From NCBI GenBank assembly GCA_021325145.1, contig JAJPHR010000009.1:1-64000 (forward strand): DNA of 64,000 nt, written 5' to 3'. Of the stretch, positions 55,351 to 63,920 are shown piece after piece. Origin of the DNA: Verrucomicrobiota bacterium (lineage in GTDB: Bacteria > Verrucomicrobiota > Verrucomicrobiia > Limisphaerales > Pedosphaeraceae). The first letter of the stretch is position 1; the number at the start of each line of letters is the position of its first letter. The notes below the pieces were generated by a model. It made no database searches. It had not been told where the DNA came from and saw only the letters and a list, made by a program, of their open reading frames with translations. Position numbers and translations under genes: made by a program.

Positions 55351-55739
55351 CTCGCCACTCCTTCCCTGATTACCCTCGTGGCCAAATTGTCCTTTTCCGG
55401 CAGCCACTCCAGCCGCACGCTTTTTCCATTGAGGGTCAGCACGGTTCGCCCCGGGGGCAGATTCTTCGTGGAAGCGCCGTGAAGTTCATAAGGCTGACTG
55501 CCTTCATGAAATGCCCGCCACTCGCCGGCCAGGAGAATTTCCATTTCCCCGTCAATCAACTCCATTGCCGCCGCTTTTTGATAAGACTGCCGCATCAGCC
55601 TGCCTTCCTGAGCGAAAGACAGCGCCAGCGGCATGACCGCCAGCATCAAAATCGCCAGCGCTATCATCAGGTCGGTGCTCAACATCCCGCGTTCCTCACC
55701 CCGGCTATCAACTCTGCTTTTGTCGCGGCCGGTATTCAT
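55347..55739 (-). CDS. Minor pseudopilin-like protein (GspI-type position)
   Basis: 130 residues. Leader SRGEERG then MLSTDLMIALAILMLAVMPLALSF: a prepilin peptidase site after Gly, with Asp at +5 in place of Glu. The C-terminal part is short and beta-rich (QPYELHGASTKNLPPGRTVLTL). Overlaps its neighbours by ATGA on both sides. Confidence 0.75.
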   Translation of the reverse strand: MNTGRDKSRVDSRGEERGMLSTDLMIALAILMLAVMPLALSFAQEGRLMRQSYQKAAAMELIDGEMEILLAGEWRAFHEGSQPYELHGASTKNLPPGRTVLTLNGKSVRLEWLPEKDNLATRVIREGVAR

Positions 55740-56914
55740 AAATTGTCGCTCACGACGGCGATCAGCACCCGGAACACGCTGACGGCAAAGAGCCCGATGA
55801 TTGCCCCGTTAATGGCCACCAATGCGGTGGTGATGACCTGCGCGGCCGCTTGCTCCTGTTGAAATGCCTTCGCATCCAGCGACCGGTTCCAGCCGGCCAT
55901 GGCCCGGAAGAATCCTCCCTGCGCGTGGCAGGCATTCGTCAACCGCCAGCGGAATTCGCCCGAGTCGTCCATCACGGCGACGGCTTCGGTGAGTTTGAGG
56001 CCTTGTTTCAGGCTGGCAGTGGCCCGCGCAGCACGTTTCTGGAACACGGTGTTCACCGTGCAATCCGCAGCCAGGGTCAAGGCCTCGGCTTCGGGCATGC
56101 CCGAGTCCAGGAGAATCGCCAGCATCGCCGAGAAATCCCGCTGCATCCGCTTCCGACGCCAGGGCACGGCGTATTGCACCCGATTGACGAGCGGCGCCAG
56201 CCAGAACTGAAGCCATTGCGTGACCCGCGGCCCGCCAACATACAAAAATGCCGCAAACCACACCAACAACATCAACGCGATCTGGAAACACAAAACGGCC
56301 AGCTTGTGATCGCGCAGAAAGGTCAACTCCGCGGGCGGCGTCACTTCGAAGCCGCTGGCCACTGCCAGGAACTGGGGCAAAATGTAGAGCTGCGTGGCTC
56401 CCAGCATCACCGCGCCCGCGGGCGTGACGAAATAAGCCACAAAGACCATCAGATAATTCATCGCTCCGGTTGTTTGCGACTCCGCGTCCTGCAGCAATTG
56501 CCGGCAGGCGGGCAGCACCTTGCGCAAATCCCCAATTCGCTCGCCGGCCTTCAGCATCGTGGCCACCGATGGCGGCATCAACCGCGGCACCCGGTCGAGC
56601 GCTTCGCCCAATCGGCAGCCTCTGGCGATGTGCGCTGCCAGCAGGTGAAAGCGCGCGCCCATTGTTCGGTCCCGGCATTCCGAGAGTGACCGCAGTGTTT
56701 CCTCCGCGGTTCGCCGGTCGCGCAGCCCATTTTCAATCAAGTCCAGCGTCAGCCGCGCCCGTTCCCGCCGCCGCAACGGAATGCTCCAGCAAACATACGC
56801 GCCGAACAACAGTCCCGCCGCCGGCCCCACCCAAAAAAGAAGCCAGCCTGCTGACAGGAGCAATATTTTCAGAAATTCGATGAAAACATCCGGTGGGTTC
56901 GCGTTCATGCTCAT
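55736..56914 (-). CDS. Type II secretion F-domain protein (second copy)
   Basis: 392 residues. Membrane helices near 15-42, 145-185 and 235-260 and at the C-terminus, with two F-domain signature stretches (LGEALDRVPRLMPPSVATMLKAGERIGDL and LDSGMPEAEALTLAADCTVN). It forms the inner-membrane platform that links the ATPase to the pilin fibre. Two F-like genes stand in a row here. ATG 56914; a second ATG at 56908. Confidence 0.85.
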   Translation of the reverse strand: MSMNANPPDVFIEFLKILLLSAGWLLFWVGPAAGLLFGAYVCWSIPLRRRERARLTLDLIENGLRDRRTAEETLRSLSECRDRTMGARFHLLAAHIARGCRLGEALDRVPRLMPPSVATMLKAGERIGDLRKVLPACRQLLQDAESQTTGAMNYLMVFVAYFVTPAGAVMLGATQLYILPQFLAVASGFEVTPPAELTFLRDHKLAVLCFQIALMLLVWFAAFLYVGGPRVTQWLQFWLAPLVNRVQYAVPWRRKRMQRDFSAMLAILLDSGMPEAEALTLAADCTVNTVFQKRAARATASLKQGLKLTEAVAVMDDSGEFRWRLTNACHAQGGFFRAMAGWNRSLDAKAFQQEQAAAQVITTALVAINGAIIGLFAVSVFRVLIAVVSDNL

Positions 56915-56926
56915 GCTGCGGCCCGG

Positions 56927-57928
56927 TTAAATTAACGACAGCCAATTCAGAAGATTTCCCAGCATCCCAGCCATGGTGAGCGCCTGGCAAACGACCATGC
57001 TGCCGAGCGCCACGACGCTGAAGGGCAGGGCGGCGAACAGGAACATTTCGATGCGATGGGTCGCGCGCGCGCTGTAGATTTCCGCCGCCCGCTCAAATCC
57101 GCCCGCGAGATCCTCCCCCGAATTGGTCACCAGCCAGATGAACAAGGGCGGGAAAACGTTGCCCGGCCGGGCCAGTTCGGAAAACTTTCCCCGGCCCTGC
57201 GCGAGCCGGTCGTGCCAGGCGGCCAGTTCGCGGCCGGCTTTGTTGCCCGCCTCGAGATCGCGCATCAGTTTGAGCGCGTCGCTGAGATTCCCGCCGTTTT
57301 TGAGCGCCAGCCACATTGCGCTGGCCAGTTGTGCCAGGTTCGCTTCCTTGAATGCCGGCAGGCGCCAGCGCAACTCGCGCCGCAGCCATGGCACGGTCAG
57401 CATCAACACCGTGAGCACCAGCAACAAGCCGAGAAAGACCGGGGGCGCCCAGAAATTGACGAGCAGGACGGGCGGAATCGCGGGGCCCGTCGTTCCACTC
57501 GGAAAAGATATGATCGCCATGTCCGAGCCGCTGAACAATGACATGAACACGATGGAGATGAAAGCGGACACCACAAACGTGGTGGCCAGCACCAGCAACG
57601 GATAGACCATCAGCCCTTTGAGCCGGGTCCATACCAGGTTCGTCCGCTGATAATGGTCCGCCAGCGTTACCAGCATTCCGGGCAGATCGTTGCTGGCGAC
57701 GCCCACTTCGACCATCTGGACATAAAACCCGGGCAATTTTCGCGCGGCCATCGCCGTTTTCAACGGCGTGCCCCTGGCGAGGTCTGCTTCGAGCAGTTGC
57801 AATTCCGAACGCAGTTGGCCGCGGCCCATGTTCGCGCAAAGCTGCCGCAACGAACCTTCCAGCGGAAGCCCTTCCCGCAACATCGCCGCCAGTTGCTGGT
57901 TAAAAAATGCGAACTCGTCGTGCTTCAT
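56927..57928 (-). CDS. Type II secretion system F protein
   Basis: 333 residues from ATG 57928, which overlaps the ATPase stop (ATGA). Long upstream frame rejected because it runs through the GspE gene. GspF signature: FFNQQLAAMLREGLPLEGSLRQL and GFYVQMVEVGVASNDLPGMLVTLADHY, with membrane helices at ~120-145, 175-195 and the end. Inner-membrane platform of a type II / type IV pilus machine. Confidence 0.9.
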   Translation of the reverse strand: MKHDEFAFFNQQLAAMLREGLPLEGSLRQLCANMGRGQLRSELQLLEADLARGTPLKTAMAARKLPGFYVQMVEVGVASNDLPGMLVTLADHYQRTNLVWTRLKGLMVYPLLVLATTFVVSAFISIVFMSLFSGSDMAIISFPSGTTGPAIPPVLLVNFWAPPVFLGLLLVLTVLMLTVPWLRRELRWRLPAFKEANLAQLASAMWLALKNGGNLSDALKLMRDLEAGNKAGRELAAWHDRLAQGRGKFSELARPGNVFPPLFIWLVTNSGEDLAGGFERAAEIYSARATHRIEMFLFAALPFSVVALGSMVVCQALTMAGMLGNLLNWLSLI

Positions 57929-59085
57929 CCTTTCAATCCTCGTTCCTGGCTTCCACCCGCGGTGCCAAAGATCCGCTCCTGTTCGGCCTCGTTCGTAATG
58001 CCGCTGCGCACGAGGTTCGCAACCGCCGTCTCCAGCGAACTCCGGGGTGTCAGCGTTTGCAATTCCCGGCGGCGTATCGCGCTCCGGACTTCGTCGTCGA
58101 CCGGCAGCCATTCCACCGCCGGCACGCGGCCCTGGTAACCTGTATGCAGGCAGGCGGCGCAACGCGCCCCAGCGCACTCGTGGCAAACGCGCCGAACCAG
58201 GCGCTGGTTCAACACCAGCTCGATGGCCGAAGCCACTGCCGAATGGTCCGGGCACAACACTTGCAATCGCTCGAACACGCCGCGGCACGAACCCGCATGC
58301 AGCGTCGAGATCACCAGGTGGCCGGTCAACGCCGCCCGCACCGCGATGTTCGCTGTTTCTTCATCCCGGATTTCGCCAATCACCAAAACTTGCGGGTCCT
58401 GCCTGAGCAAATGACGCGCGGCCACCGGGAAGCTCAAGCCCCGCGCTTCGTTTACCTCGGTTTGCATCACGCCGGGGATGATTTGCTCGGCCGGGTCCTC
58501 CACGGTGATGATGTGCCGGCCGCCCAATTCGGCGAGGCAGGTCAGGCAGCCGTAGATTGTGGTGGTTTTGCCGCTGCCGGCCGGACCGGTCAGCAGGAGC
58601 AAGCCGGAGGTCCGGCGCAGCACGCTTTCCACCGCCGCGCAGGCGGCAGGCGGCAACTCAAGCTCACGCACGGGCCGAACACGTTCCTGGTTGAACAGCC
58701 GCAGGACGATCTTCTCGCCGGTCACGGTCGGGTACGTGGCCACGCGAATGTCGTTGCGCGACTTCAGCGCGGATTTGTCGATGCGGCCATCCTGGGGCAA
58801 CGATTCCTGGTAGGTCTTGAGCCGCGCGAGGAATTTGATTCGGCCAAAGACCCGTTCCGCCACAATCTCGGGCAACTCGCTGGACGGAGTCATGACGCCG
58901 TCCAGTCGAAAGGCGATTTGGGCGGCCTTGCCCAGCATTTGGAGATGAATATCGCTGGCCGCCGCGTGTTCGGCGCGCCGCACGAGGTCCTCGAGGATCT
59001 CCGGGGCGTAACTTTCCGCGGCCTCGGCGTCGGAAGGTGAATGTTTCTCCTGATCGGGCACAACGTTTGGTTTGCCCTGGATCAT
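57925..59085 (-). CDS. GspE/PilB-type secretion ATPase
   Basis: About 386 residues from ATG 59085; GTG at 59103 is also in frame. The N2 domain AASDIHLQMLGKAAQIAFRLDG, Walker A GPAGSGKTTT, Asp box HIITVEDPAEQIIPG, Walker B VLVIGEIRDEETA, His box LTGHLVISTLHA and the zinc site CHECAGARCAACLHTGYQGR are all present. The N1 region that binds GspL is missing, so the protein is shorter than typical GspE. Powers pseudopilus assembly. First gene of the operon. Confidence 0.93.
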   Translation of the reverse strand: MIQGKPNVVPDQEKHSPSDAEAAESYAPEILEDLVRRAEHAAASDIHLQMLGKAAQIAFRLDGVMTPSSELPEIVAERVFGRIKFLARLKTYQESLPQDGRIDKSALKSRNDIRVATYPTVTGEKIVLRLFNQERVRPVRELELPPAACAAVESVLRRTSGLLLLTGPAGSGKTTTIYGCLTCLAELGGRHIITVEDPAEQIIPGVMQTEVNEARGLSFPVAARHLLRQDPQVLVIGEIRDEETANIAVRAALTGHLVISTLHAGSCRGVFERLQVLCPDHSAVASAIELVLNQRLVRRVCHECAGARCAACLHTGYQGRVPAVEWLPVDDEVRSAIRRRELQTLTPRSSLETAVANLVRSGITNEAEQERIFGTAGGSQERGLKG

Positions 59086-59206
59086 GCCAGTTCGGTTTGT
59101 CACGACAACTTATTTCCGGCCCGAATACCGCATCGGGTTGTCATTTGGACAACGCGGGGCGGGGTTTATCACGGTGAATCGGCTCGGCGACCCGGGTCCA
59201 TTATGT

Positions 59207-60415
59207 TCACGCAGAGCTGGAGCTCCGCGCTCCGGCCGGCATTCGGAGGCTTAATAAAAGCGCTGCGCCGGCGACGGATAGCGCGGCACTGTAGCCAAAC
59301 GCCACTGCCGTCCCGAACGCGGCCCACAACGCGCCCACGATGATGCTCGAAAAAAAATCGCCGATGCCGTTCACGGTGGCCATCACTCCGAAAGCCATGC
59401 CATGATGCTCCTTCGCCACCAACTCCGCGCAGAGCGAATCTTCCAGGGTTTCTTCCAGGGCGACGTTGGTTCCGCCCAGAAAGAAAATCAGCGCGAAGGC
59501 CCAGAGGGTCGGTGGAAGGAGAATGATGCAGAGGGACATCGCGGCGGACATCAGGTAACCGCCAGCCAGCAGCCAGCGCTTCGGCAATTGATCCCCCAGC
59601 CAGCCGCCGACGAAGGCGAAAGAGGCGTAGCAGACGTTGTGCAAAATGTAGAGCGCCACCGCCGCGCTCGCGGCTCGCGTCGCGCCGAGAGAGGGGGTCA
59701 ATTTCTGCACGGCCAGCAGGATCAGCAGCGTGTGCGCAAACGCTCCCATTCCAAAGAGGCCGACGCCGCTGACGAATTTTCGATAAGCGGGAGGGAGCAG
59801 GCGCAACCGCTCGCCCAGGGAAATATGCGGGACCGGCTTCCGTTCCTTTTCCTTCACGAGCACGGCGATGAGCAGGGCGGCGGTGAGGCCCGGGATCAAG
59901 GTCAGCGCAAAGAGGAGGGGGTAGCGATGGTTCAGGGCCCGGAGCAGGAAGAACGCGCTGGCCGGTCCCACAATGGCGCCGAGCGTGTCCATCATTCGCT
60001 CGAATCCGAACGCGCGGCCGTATGTTTCGGGGGTTACGGCAGCGGCGAGCAAGGCCTTGCGCACGGGAGTGCGGACGCCGCGCCCCAGCCACGCGCAGGC
60101 CCGGGCCACGAGCACCTGCCAGGCGGCGGTGGCCAGTCCGAACGAAGCCGTTCCCAGGGCGGTGACCACGTAACCGATGACCGCGATGGGTTTGCGCCGT
60201 TGCAGTTTGTCGGTGTAATAGCCCGAGGCCATTTTGGCGAAACTGGAAAGCCCATCGGAGACTCCTTCAATGAGGCCGAGCCACGCCGTCGCCGCGCCGA
60301 TCCCAGCTAGGAACGTGGGCAACACGGTCGTGGCGATTTCATGCGACCAATCGCTGAACAACGACGCCAGGCCGATGCCGAGGACGGTGCGGTTCAGCCA
60401 GCGTTTCGCGGACAT
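59207..60415 (-). CDS. MFS transporter
   Basis: 402 residues, ATG 60415. Twelve membrane helices with the DUF-like MFS loop SGYYTDKLQRRKPIAVIGY (motif A form) and the ARACAWLGRGVRTPVRKALL segment. The family resembles multidrug or sugar-phosphate MFS exporters; substrate unknown. The C-terminus (AGARSSSSA) is encoded by a palindromic repeat at 59208-59235. Confidence 0.9.
   Translation of the reverse strand: MSAKRWLNRTVLGIGLASLFSDWSHEIATTVLPTFLAGIGAATAWLGLIEGVSDGLSSFAKMASGYYTDKLQRRKPIAVIGYVVTALGTASFGLATAAWQVLVARACAWLGRGVRTPVRKALLAAAVTPETYGRAFGFERMMDTLGAIVGPASAFFLLRALNHRYPLLFALTLIPGLTAALLIAVLVKEKERKPVPHISLGERLRLLPPAYRKFVSGVGLFGMGAFAHTLLILLAVQKLTPSLGATRAASAAVALYILHNVCYASFAFVGGWLGDQLPKRWLLAGGYLMSAAMSLCIILLPPTLWAFALIFFLGGTNVALEETLEDSLCAELVAKEHHGMAFGVMATVNGIGDFFSSIIVGALWAAFGTAVAFGYSAALSVAGAALLLSLRMPAGARSSSSA
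59208..59235. repeat. Palindromic repeat forming the MFS C-terminus
   Basis: CGCAGAGCTGGAGCTCCGCG, built on GGAGCTCC, covers the stop and last ~9 codons of the MFS gene. It looks like the GGAGCTC-type intergenic repeats of this group (recollection). Confidence 0.45.
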
Positions 60416-60607
60416 TGGTTTGTGGGAAGTGCCGGAGTCATCTGCTTGGCGTAGATTAAACCAGAGTGTGCGGAATCGGAAGGGGGAAACGAAGGAGGAT
60501 GGCAATGCCCTCGGTCATGGCCACCAGTTTCCAGGCCGGGTTTTGACTGTGAGCGGGTGGTTTGACCGCAGCGAGGGGGTGCGTGATCGTATTTTAGATT
60601 ATTGAAA

Positions 60608-61672
60608 ATGAATCGTTTATTTTTTGAACACGAGTCCAAGCAGGAACCCAAACTTCTGCCCGGGTTCGATGCGGCTTCGTTAGTGAAGGGTTCACGCGGC
60701 AAAATCGAGTCGGGGCTGAAATCGCAACCCGCGTTCGATCGAGAGTGGGTCAAGGCCGCGCTAGGCGGTTTGGCGGGGCAGGGGGTTTATATCGGGACGT
60801 CTTCATGGAAGTATCCGGGTTGGCGGGGATTGGTCTATGACGAGAACCGTTATATGACGCGGGGCAAGGTGGCGGAATCACGGTTTGAGCGGGAATGCCT
60901 CGCGGAATATGCGGAGGTGTTCAAAACGGTGTGCGTGGATGCGGCGTATTACCGGTTTCCCGATCAGCGTTACCTCGAAAGCATGATGTCCCAGGTGCCG
61001 GCGGACTTTCAGTTCTCGTTCAAGGTGACCGACGATATTACCCTCAAACGATTCACGAAACTGCCGCGTTTCGGTCTTCGCGCGGGAAAGGCGAACGAGA
61101 ATTTCCTGAATGCGGACCTGTTCGCGGCGGCGTTCGTGCGGCCGCTCGAGCCGTTCAAGCGGAACGTAGGGCTGTTCATGTTCGAGTTCTCGAAGTTTTA
61201 TCCGGGCGACTACGAGCATGGCCGGGATTTCGTCGCGGACCTGGACCAGTTTCTGGGCAACCTGCCGAGGGGCTGGCCGTATGGGGTCGAGATTCGGAAC
61301 AAATTCTGGCTGCGGGCGGATTATTTCGAGGTGCTCCGGAAGCATGGCGTGGCGCACGTTTACAATTCCTGGACGGACATGCCGCCGGTGAGCGAACAGA
61401 TGGCGCTGGCGGGGAGCCGGACGAGCGGGAAGCTGCGCGCGGCCAGATTTCTGCTGAAACCGGGGCGGAAGTACGAGCAAGCAGTCAACTTGTTCAAGCC
61501 ATACGACGAGATTAAAGACCCGTATCCGGATGGCCGGGCGGCTGGAGCCGCGCTGGTGAAGGAGGGAGTCGCGGCAGAAAGCGAGCGACAGACGTTTATT
61601 TATGTAAACAATCGGCTGGAGGGGAATGCCTTGGAGACGATTGCGGGGATGTTGGAAGCGGCCAGCGAATAG
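60608..61672 (+). CDS. DUF72 family protein
   Basis: 354 residues from ATG 60608; a TTG two codons before is possible. The core reads GVYIGTSSWKYPGWRGLVYDE, CVDAAYYRFPDQRYL, FSFKVTDDITLKRF and VEIRNKFW: the DUF72 (YecE-like) TIM barrel, with the usual Trp/Tyr-rich start and acidic residues in the pocket. The biochemical role is unknown. About 50 extra residues precede the fold. Confidence 0.85.
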   Translation: MNRLFFEHESKQEPKLLPGFDAASLVKGSRGKIESGLKSQPAFDREWVKAALGGLAGQGVYIGTSSWKYPGWRGLVYDENRYMTRGKVAESRFERECLAEYAEVFKTVCVDAAYYRFPDQRYLESMMSQVPADFQFSFKVTDDITLKRFTKLPRFGLRAGKANENFLNADLFAAAFVRPLEPFKRNVGLFMFEFSKFYPGDYEHGRDFVADLDQFLGNLPRGWPYGVEIRNKFWLRADYFEVLRKHGVAHVYNSWTDMPPVSEQMALAGSRTSGKLRAARFLLKPGRKYEQAVNLFKPYDEIKDPYPDGRAAGAALVKEGVAAESERQTFIYVNNRLEGNALETIAGMLEAASE

Positions 61673-61704
61673 CGTCAGCGTGGGAACTCCCAGAAACAGG
61701 CAAG

Positions 61705-62154
61705 CTAACAGTGGCCGGCGCCTTGCGGCCTTTCGCACCAGGACCAGAAATCGTAAGCTGCCTTGACCATCGCCTCCAGGTCCGCCATGGACGAAGGCTT
61801 GACCAGGTAGGCATTGGCCCTCAATTGATACGCCTTTCTGATGTCTTCATCCCGGCGGGAAGCCGTCAAAATGATCACCGGAATCACCGAACATTCCGGG
61901 TGGTGGCGCAACCACTCCAGAACCTCGAACCCGCCCATGCGCGGCATCTTCAGATTGGTGAAAATCACACCGGGAAAGGGGTATTGCTTTCGGTCGCCGT
62001 ATTTCCCCTCGCCCCGCAAATAGGCAATTGCCTCCCGCCCGTCCTCAACCACTTGAACGGGATTGGTAATGCCGCTTTTGGTCAGGGCCCTCCGCAGCAG
62101 CAAGACGTCATTGGGCAGGTCCTCAATGATTAAAATCGTCAAGTTCCCATTCAC
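61705..62154 (-). CDS. Receiver-like protein with Asn at the phospho site
   Basis: 149 residues, GTG start behind AAAAG. It has the Rcp1-type receiver layout: IIEDLPND, the YLRGEGKYGDRKQYPFP insert, VIILTAS and LVKPSS with the conserved Lys. At the phospho-acceptor position the sequence is VIFTNLKMP: AAT, Asn, in place of Asp. The domain can probably fold but not be phosphorylated in the normal way. Alone on the minus strand, convergent with DUF72. Confidence 0.88.
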   Translation of the reverse strand: MNGNLTILIIEDLPNDVLLLRRALTKSGITNPVQVVEDGREAIAYLRGEGKYGDRKQYPFPGVIFTNLKMPRMGGFEVLEWLRHHPECSVIPVIILTASRRDEDIRKAYQLRANAYLVKPSSMADLEAMVKAAYDFWSWCERPQGAGHC

Positions 62155-62329
62155 CTTTTAACATACCGCTTCTGTGCCCGGCAACAGCGGGCAAGATGAC
62201 AGGGCGGCGTCCGCACTCTTCCGCCGTTGATTATGGGGTGGTCACTCCATGGATTTCGCTTGACAATCAAGTTCGAATCACGGGGTATTAACCGTAATGA
62301 TTCCGCGGTTTTAGCTGCCGTTGTGGCCT

Positions 62330-62539
62330 ATGGCTGCTGTGGTTATATTTGTGCGGCAAAAAAAGACGTTCAAGTTCCTCAATGAGCGCGGGGAATGGAC
62401 TGGCTCCTTTGAGGAGGCCCGCACGTTCGGGAGCACCTGGGAGGCGATTGACACCTGCATGAAACAAGAGGTGCGTCAAGCGGAGGTCGTGATGAGGATG
62501 GGCGCACCGCGCTATGACGTTATGCTCGATGTCGCTTAA
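62330..62539 (+). CDS. Small conserved protein
   Basis: 69 residues from ATG 62330; a TTG three codons earlier is in frame. MAAVVIFVRQKKTFKFLNERGEWTG-like start: two beta strands, then an EEAR/TWEAIDTC helix and EVVMRMGAPRYDVML. The layout is that of short unnamed proteins I recall from this phylum. Function unknown. Confidence 0.55.
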   Translation: MAAVVIFVRQKKTFKFLNERGEWTGSFEEARTFGSTWEAIDTCMKQEVRQAEVVMRMGAPRYDVMLDVA

Positions 62540-62685
62540 ACCCAGTGCAACCCGGATACACTCGGATATGGCTTTTTCACCCTCCCGGGCCGCCCGAACC
62601 GCGAAATCTGCTTGCATTTGCCGCGTTGATGGGATGAGGTAAAGGCGCTGCCTGAAAATCTTAACGCCTGGGCAGCAGACGACCT

Positions 62686-63915
62686 ATGCCTTCTCTCCTG
62701 CCACCGGAAATTCGCGTGGAAGCGGTGCGCGATGACGTGAGCTACCAATTGCCGGTGCGTTCGCTGGGGAAACTGCGGTTGGTGGGAATGGTTCCCCTGG
62801 CGTTTGGCCTATTCTTCATCTCGATGCCACTGCATACGCTGATCGGGACCTTGCAAGGAGTCATGTCCGGGAAGACGAGCGGCGTTTTTCAGTACGTCTT
62901 TGCGGCGTTCATGACCACGTTCCTGGTGGCGGGATTGATGCCGGTGGGAATTGGTTTGGTGGTGTTATTTGGACGCTGCCGGGTGGAATGGCGCGAAAAG
63001 CGGCTGTCCACGGTGGAGCAAATCGGACCGTTCGGCTGGCGGCGGCGGTTGATGATCCCCAAGAGCTGCATTCGCAAGTTGACCGTGAGCGCGGGCACAA
63101 CCCGGGTCAACGGAAAAGTAGTCACGACCGGCACGATGGCGAACCTGGCCGCAATGGCGGCGGAGTTCGACTCGGGCAAACCCCGGCTGGTGGCAATTGG
63201 TTATCCGCGGGACTGGCTGCAAGCGGTGGCGGAAGATCTCTCGAGGCGCGCGGGAGTATCTTCACCATTGGCGGGCCGGCCAGTCGTGGAAGTTCTTGAT
63301 GAAGCAAATCCGTTGCAGGCAGCGCCAGAGGAGGTGGAGCGTCCGCCCGGCACCGCAGTGCGCGTCGAACCAACTTCAAACGGGCTTTCAATGGTGGTGC
63401 CGCCCGTGGGAGTGCGGAAGGGAGGCAAGGGCCTGCTCGGCTTTTCGATTATGTGGTGCTTGTTCATGGCGGCATTCACGTTCGCGTGGGGAGCGGGAGC
63501 GCACAGCAAATCCCGCGCGGTACCCTGGCCGTTGTGGCTGTTCATCGCGGCGTTTTGGGCGATCGGGTTGGGCATGCTCACGGGGGCCATTAACATGGGA
63601 AAGCGGCGCGCGTTGCTGCTGGTGGCCAATGGACGGCTGAAGGTGGCCTATTCCGGGATTTGGGGGACCAAACAATGGGAGTGGCCGCGGGAGAGCATCG
63701 CCGCCATTCGCGCCGATGGCAGCGGGATGGAGGTCAACCATCGGCCTGTGCCTGAATTGCAAGTGCATCCGGTGGGCGGGAGGAAGGTGGGTTTCTTCGC
63801 AGGCCGTCCCGAGAATGAATTGCGCTGGATGGCTTTTGAATTGCGGCGGGCGTTGGAAGTGCCGGCGGAGGCAGGTGCAGCAGTGGGGCGGGGAGCGGCG
63901 GCGCGCACGGAGTGA
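62686..63915 (+). CDS. Four-helix membrane protein of unknown function
   Basis: 409 residues. Membrane helices at about 33-57, 68-100, 250-270 and 280-302. A soluble domain between helices 2 and 3 includes VEWREKRLSTVEQIGPFGWRRRLMIPKSCIRKLTV; a similar one follows helix 4 (YSGIWGTKQWEWPRESIAAIRADGSGMEV). Both look like PH-like beta domains, suggesting a tandem duplication. The last codons (AARTE) lie inside a dispersed repeat fragment. Same strand as the small gene 146 bp upstream. Confidence 0.7.
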   Translation: MPSLLPPEIRVEAVRDDVSYQLPVRSLGKLRLVGMVPLAFGLFFISMPLHTLIGTLQGVMSGKTSGVFQYVFAAFMTTFLVAGLMPVGIGLVVLFGRCRVEWREKRLSTVEQIGPFGWRRRLMIPKSCIRKLTVSAGTTRVNGKVVTTGTMANLAAMAAEFDSGKPRLVAIGYPRDWLQAVAEDLSRRAGVSSPLAGRPVVEVLDEANPLQAAPEEVERPPGTAVRVEPTSNGLSMVVPPVGVRKGGKGLLGFSIMWCLFMAAFTFAWGAGAHSKSRAVPWPLWLFIAAFWAIGLGMLTGAINMGKRRALLLVANGRLKVAYSGIWGTKQWEWPRESIAAIRADGSGMEVNHRPVPELQVHPVGGRKVGFFAGRPENELRWMAFELRRALEVPAEAGAAVGRGAAARTE

Positions 63916-63920
63916 CGCGC
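63899..63920. repeat. Fragment of the dispersed palindromic repeat
   Basis: 22 nt identical to the inner block of the 1859-1940 copy (reverse complement of 1878-1899). It supplies the stop codon of the 62686-63915 gene. The DNA from here to 64000 has no gene; it contains an AT-rich ACACAGTGTGCAGAGTGT stretch. Confidence 0.7.

Noticed and set aside
55850..56689. 279-codon plus-strand frame opposite the second F-domain gene
   Set aside because: Antisense to a gene with clear F-domain signatures.
57929..58288. N-terminal extension of the GspF frame
   Set aside because: Runs through the C-terminal zinc region of GspE; ATG 57928 gives the canonical GspF start.
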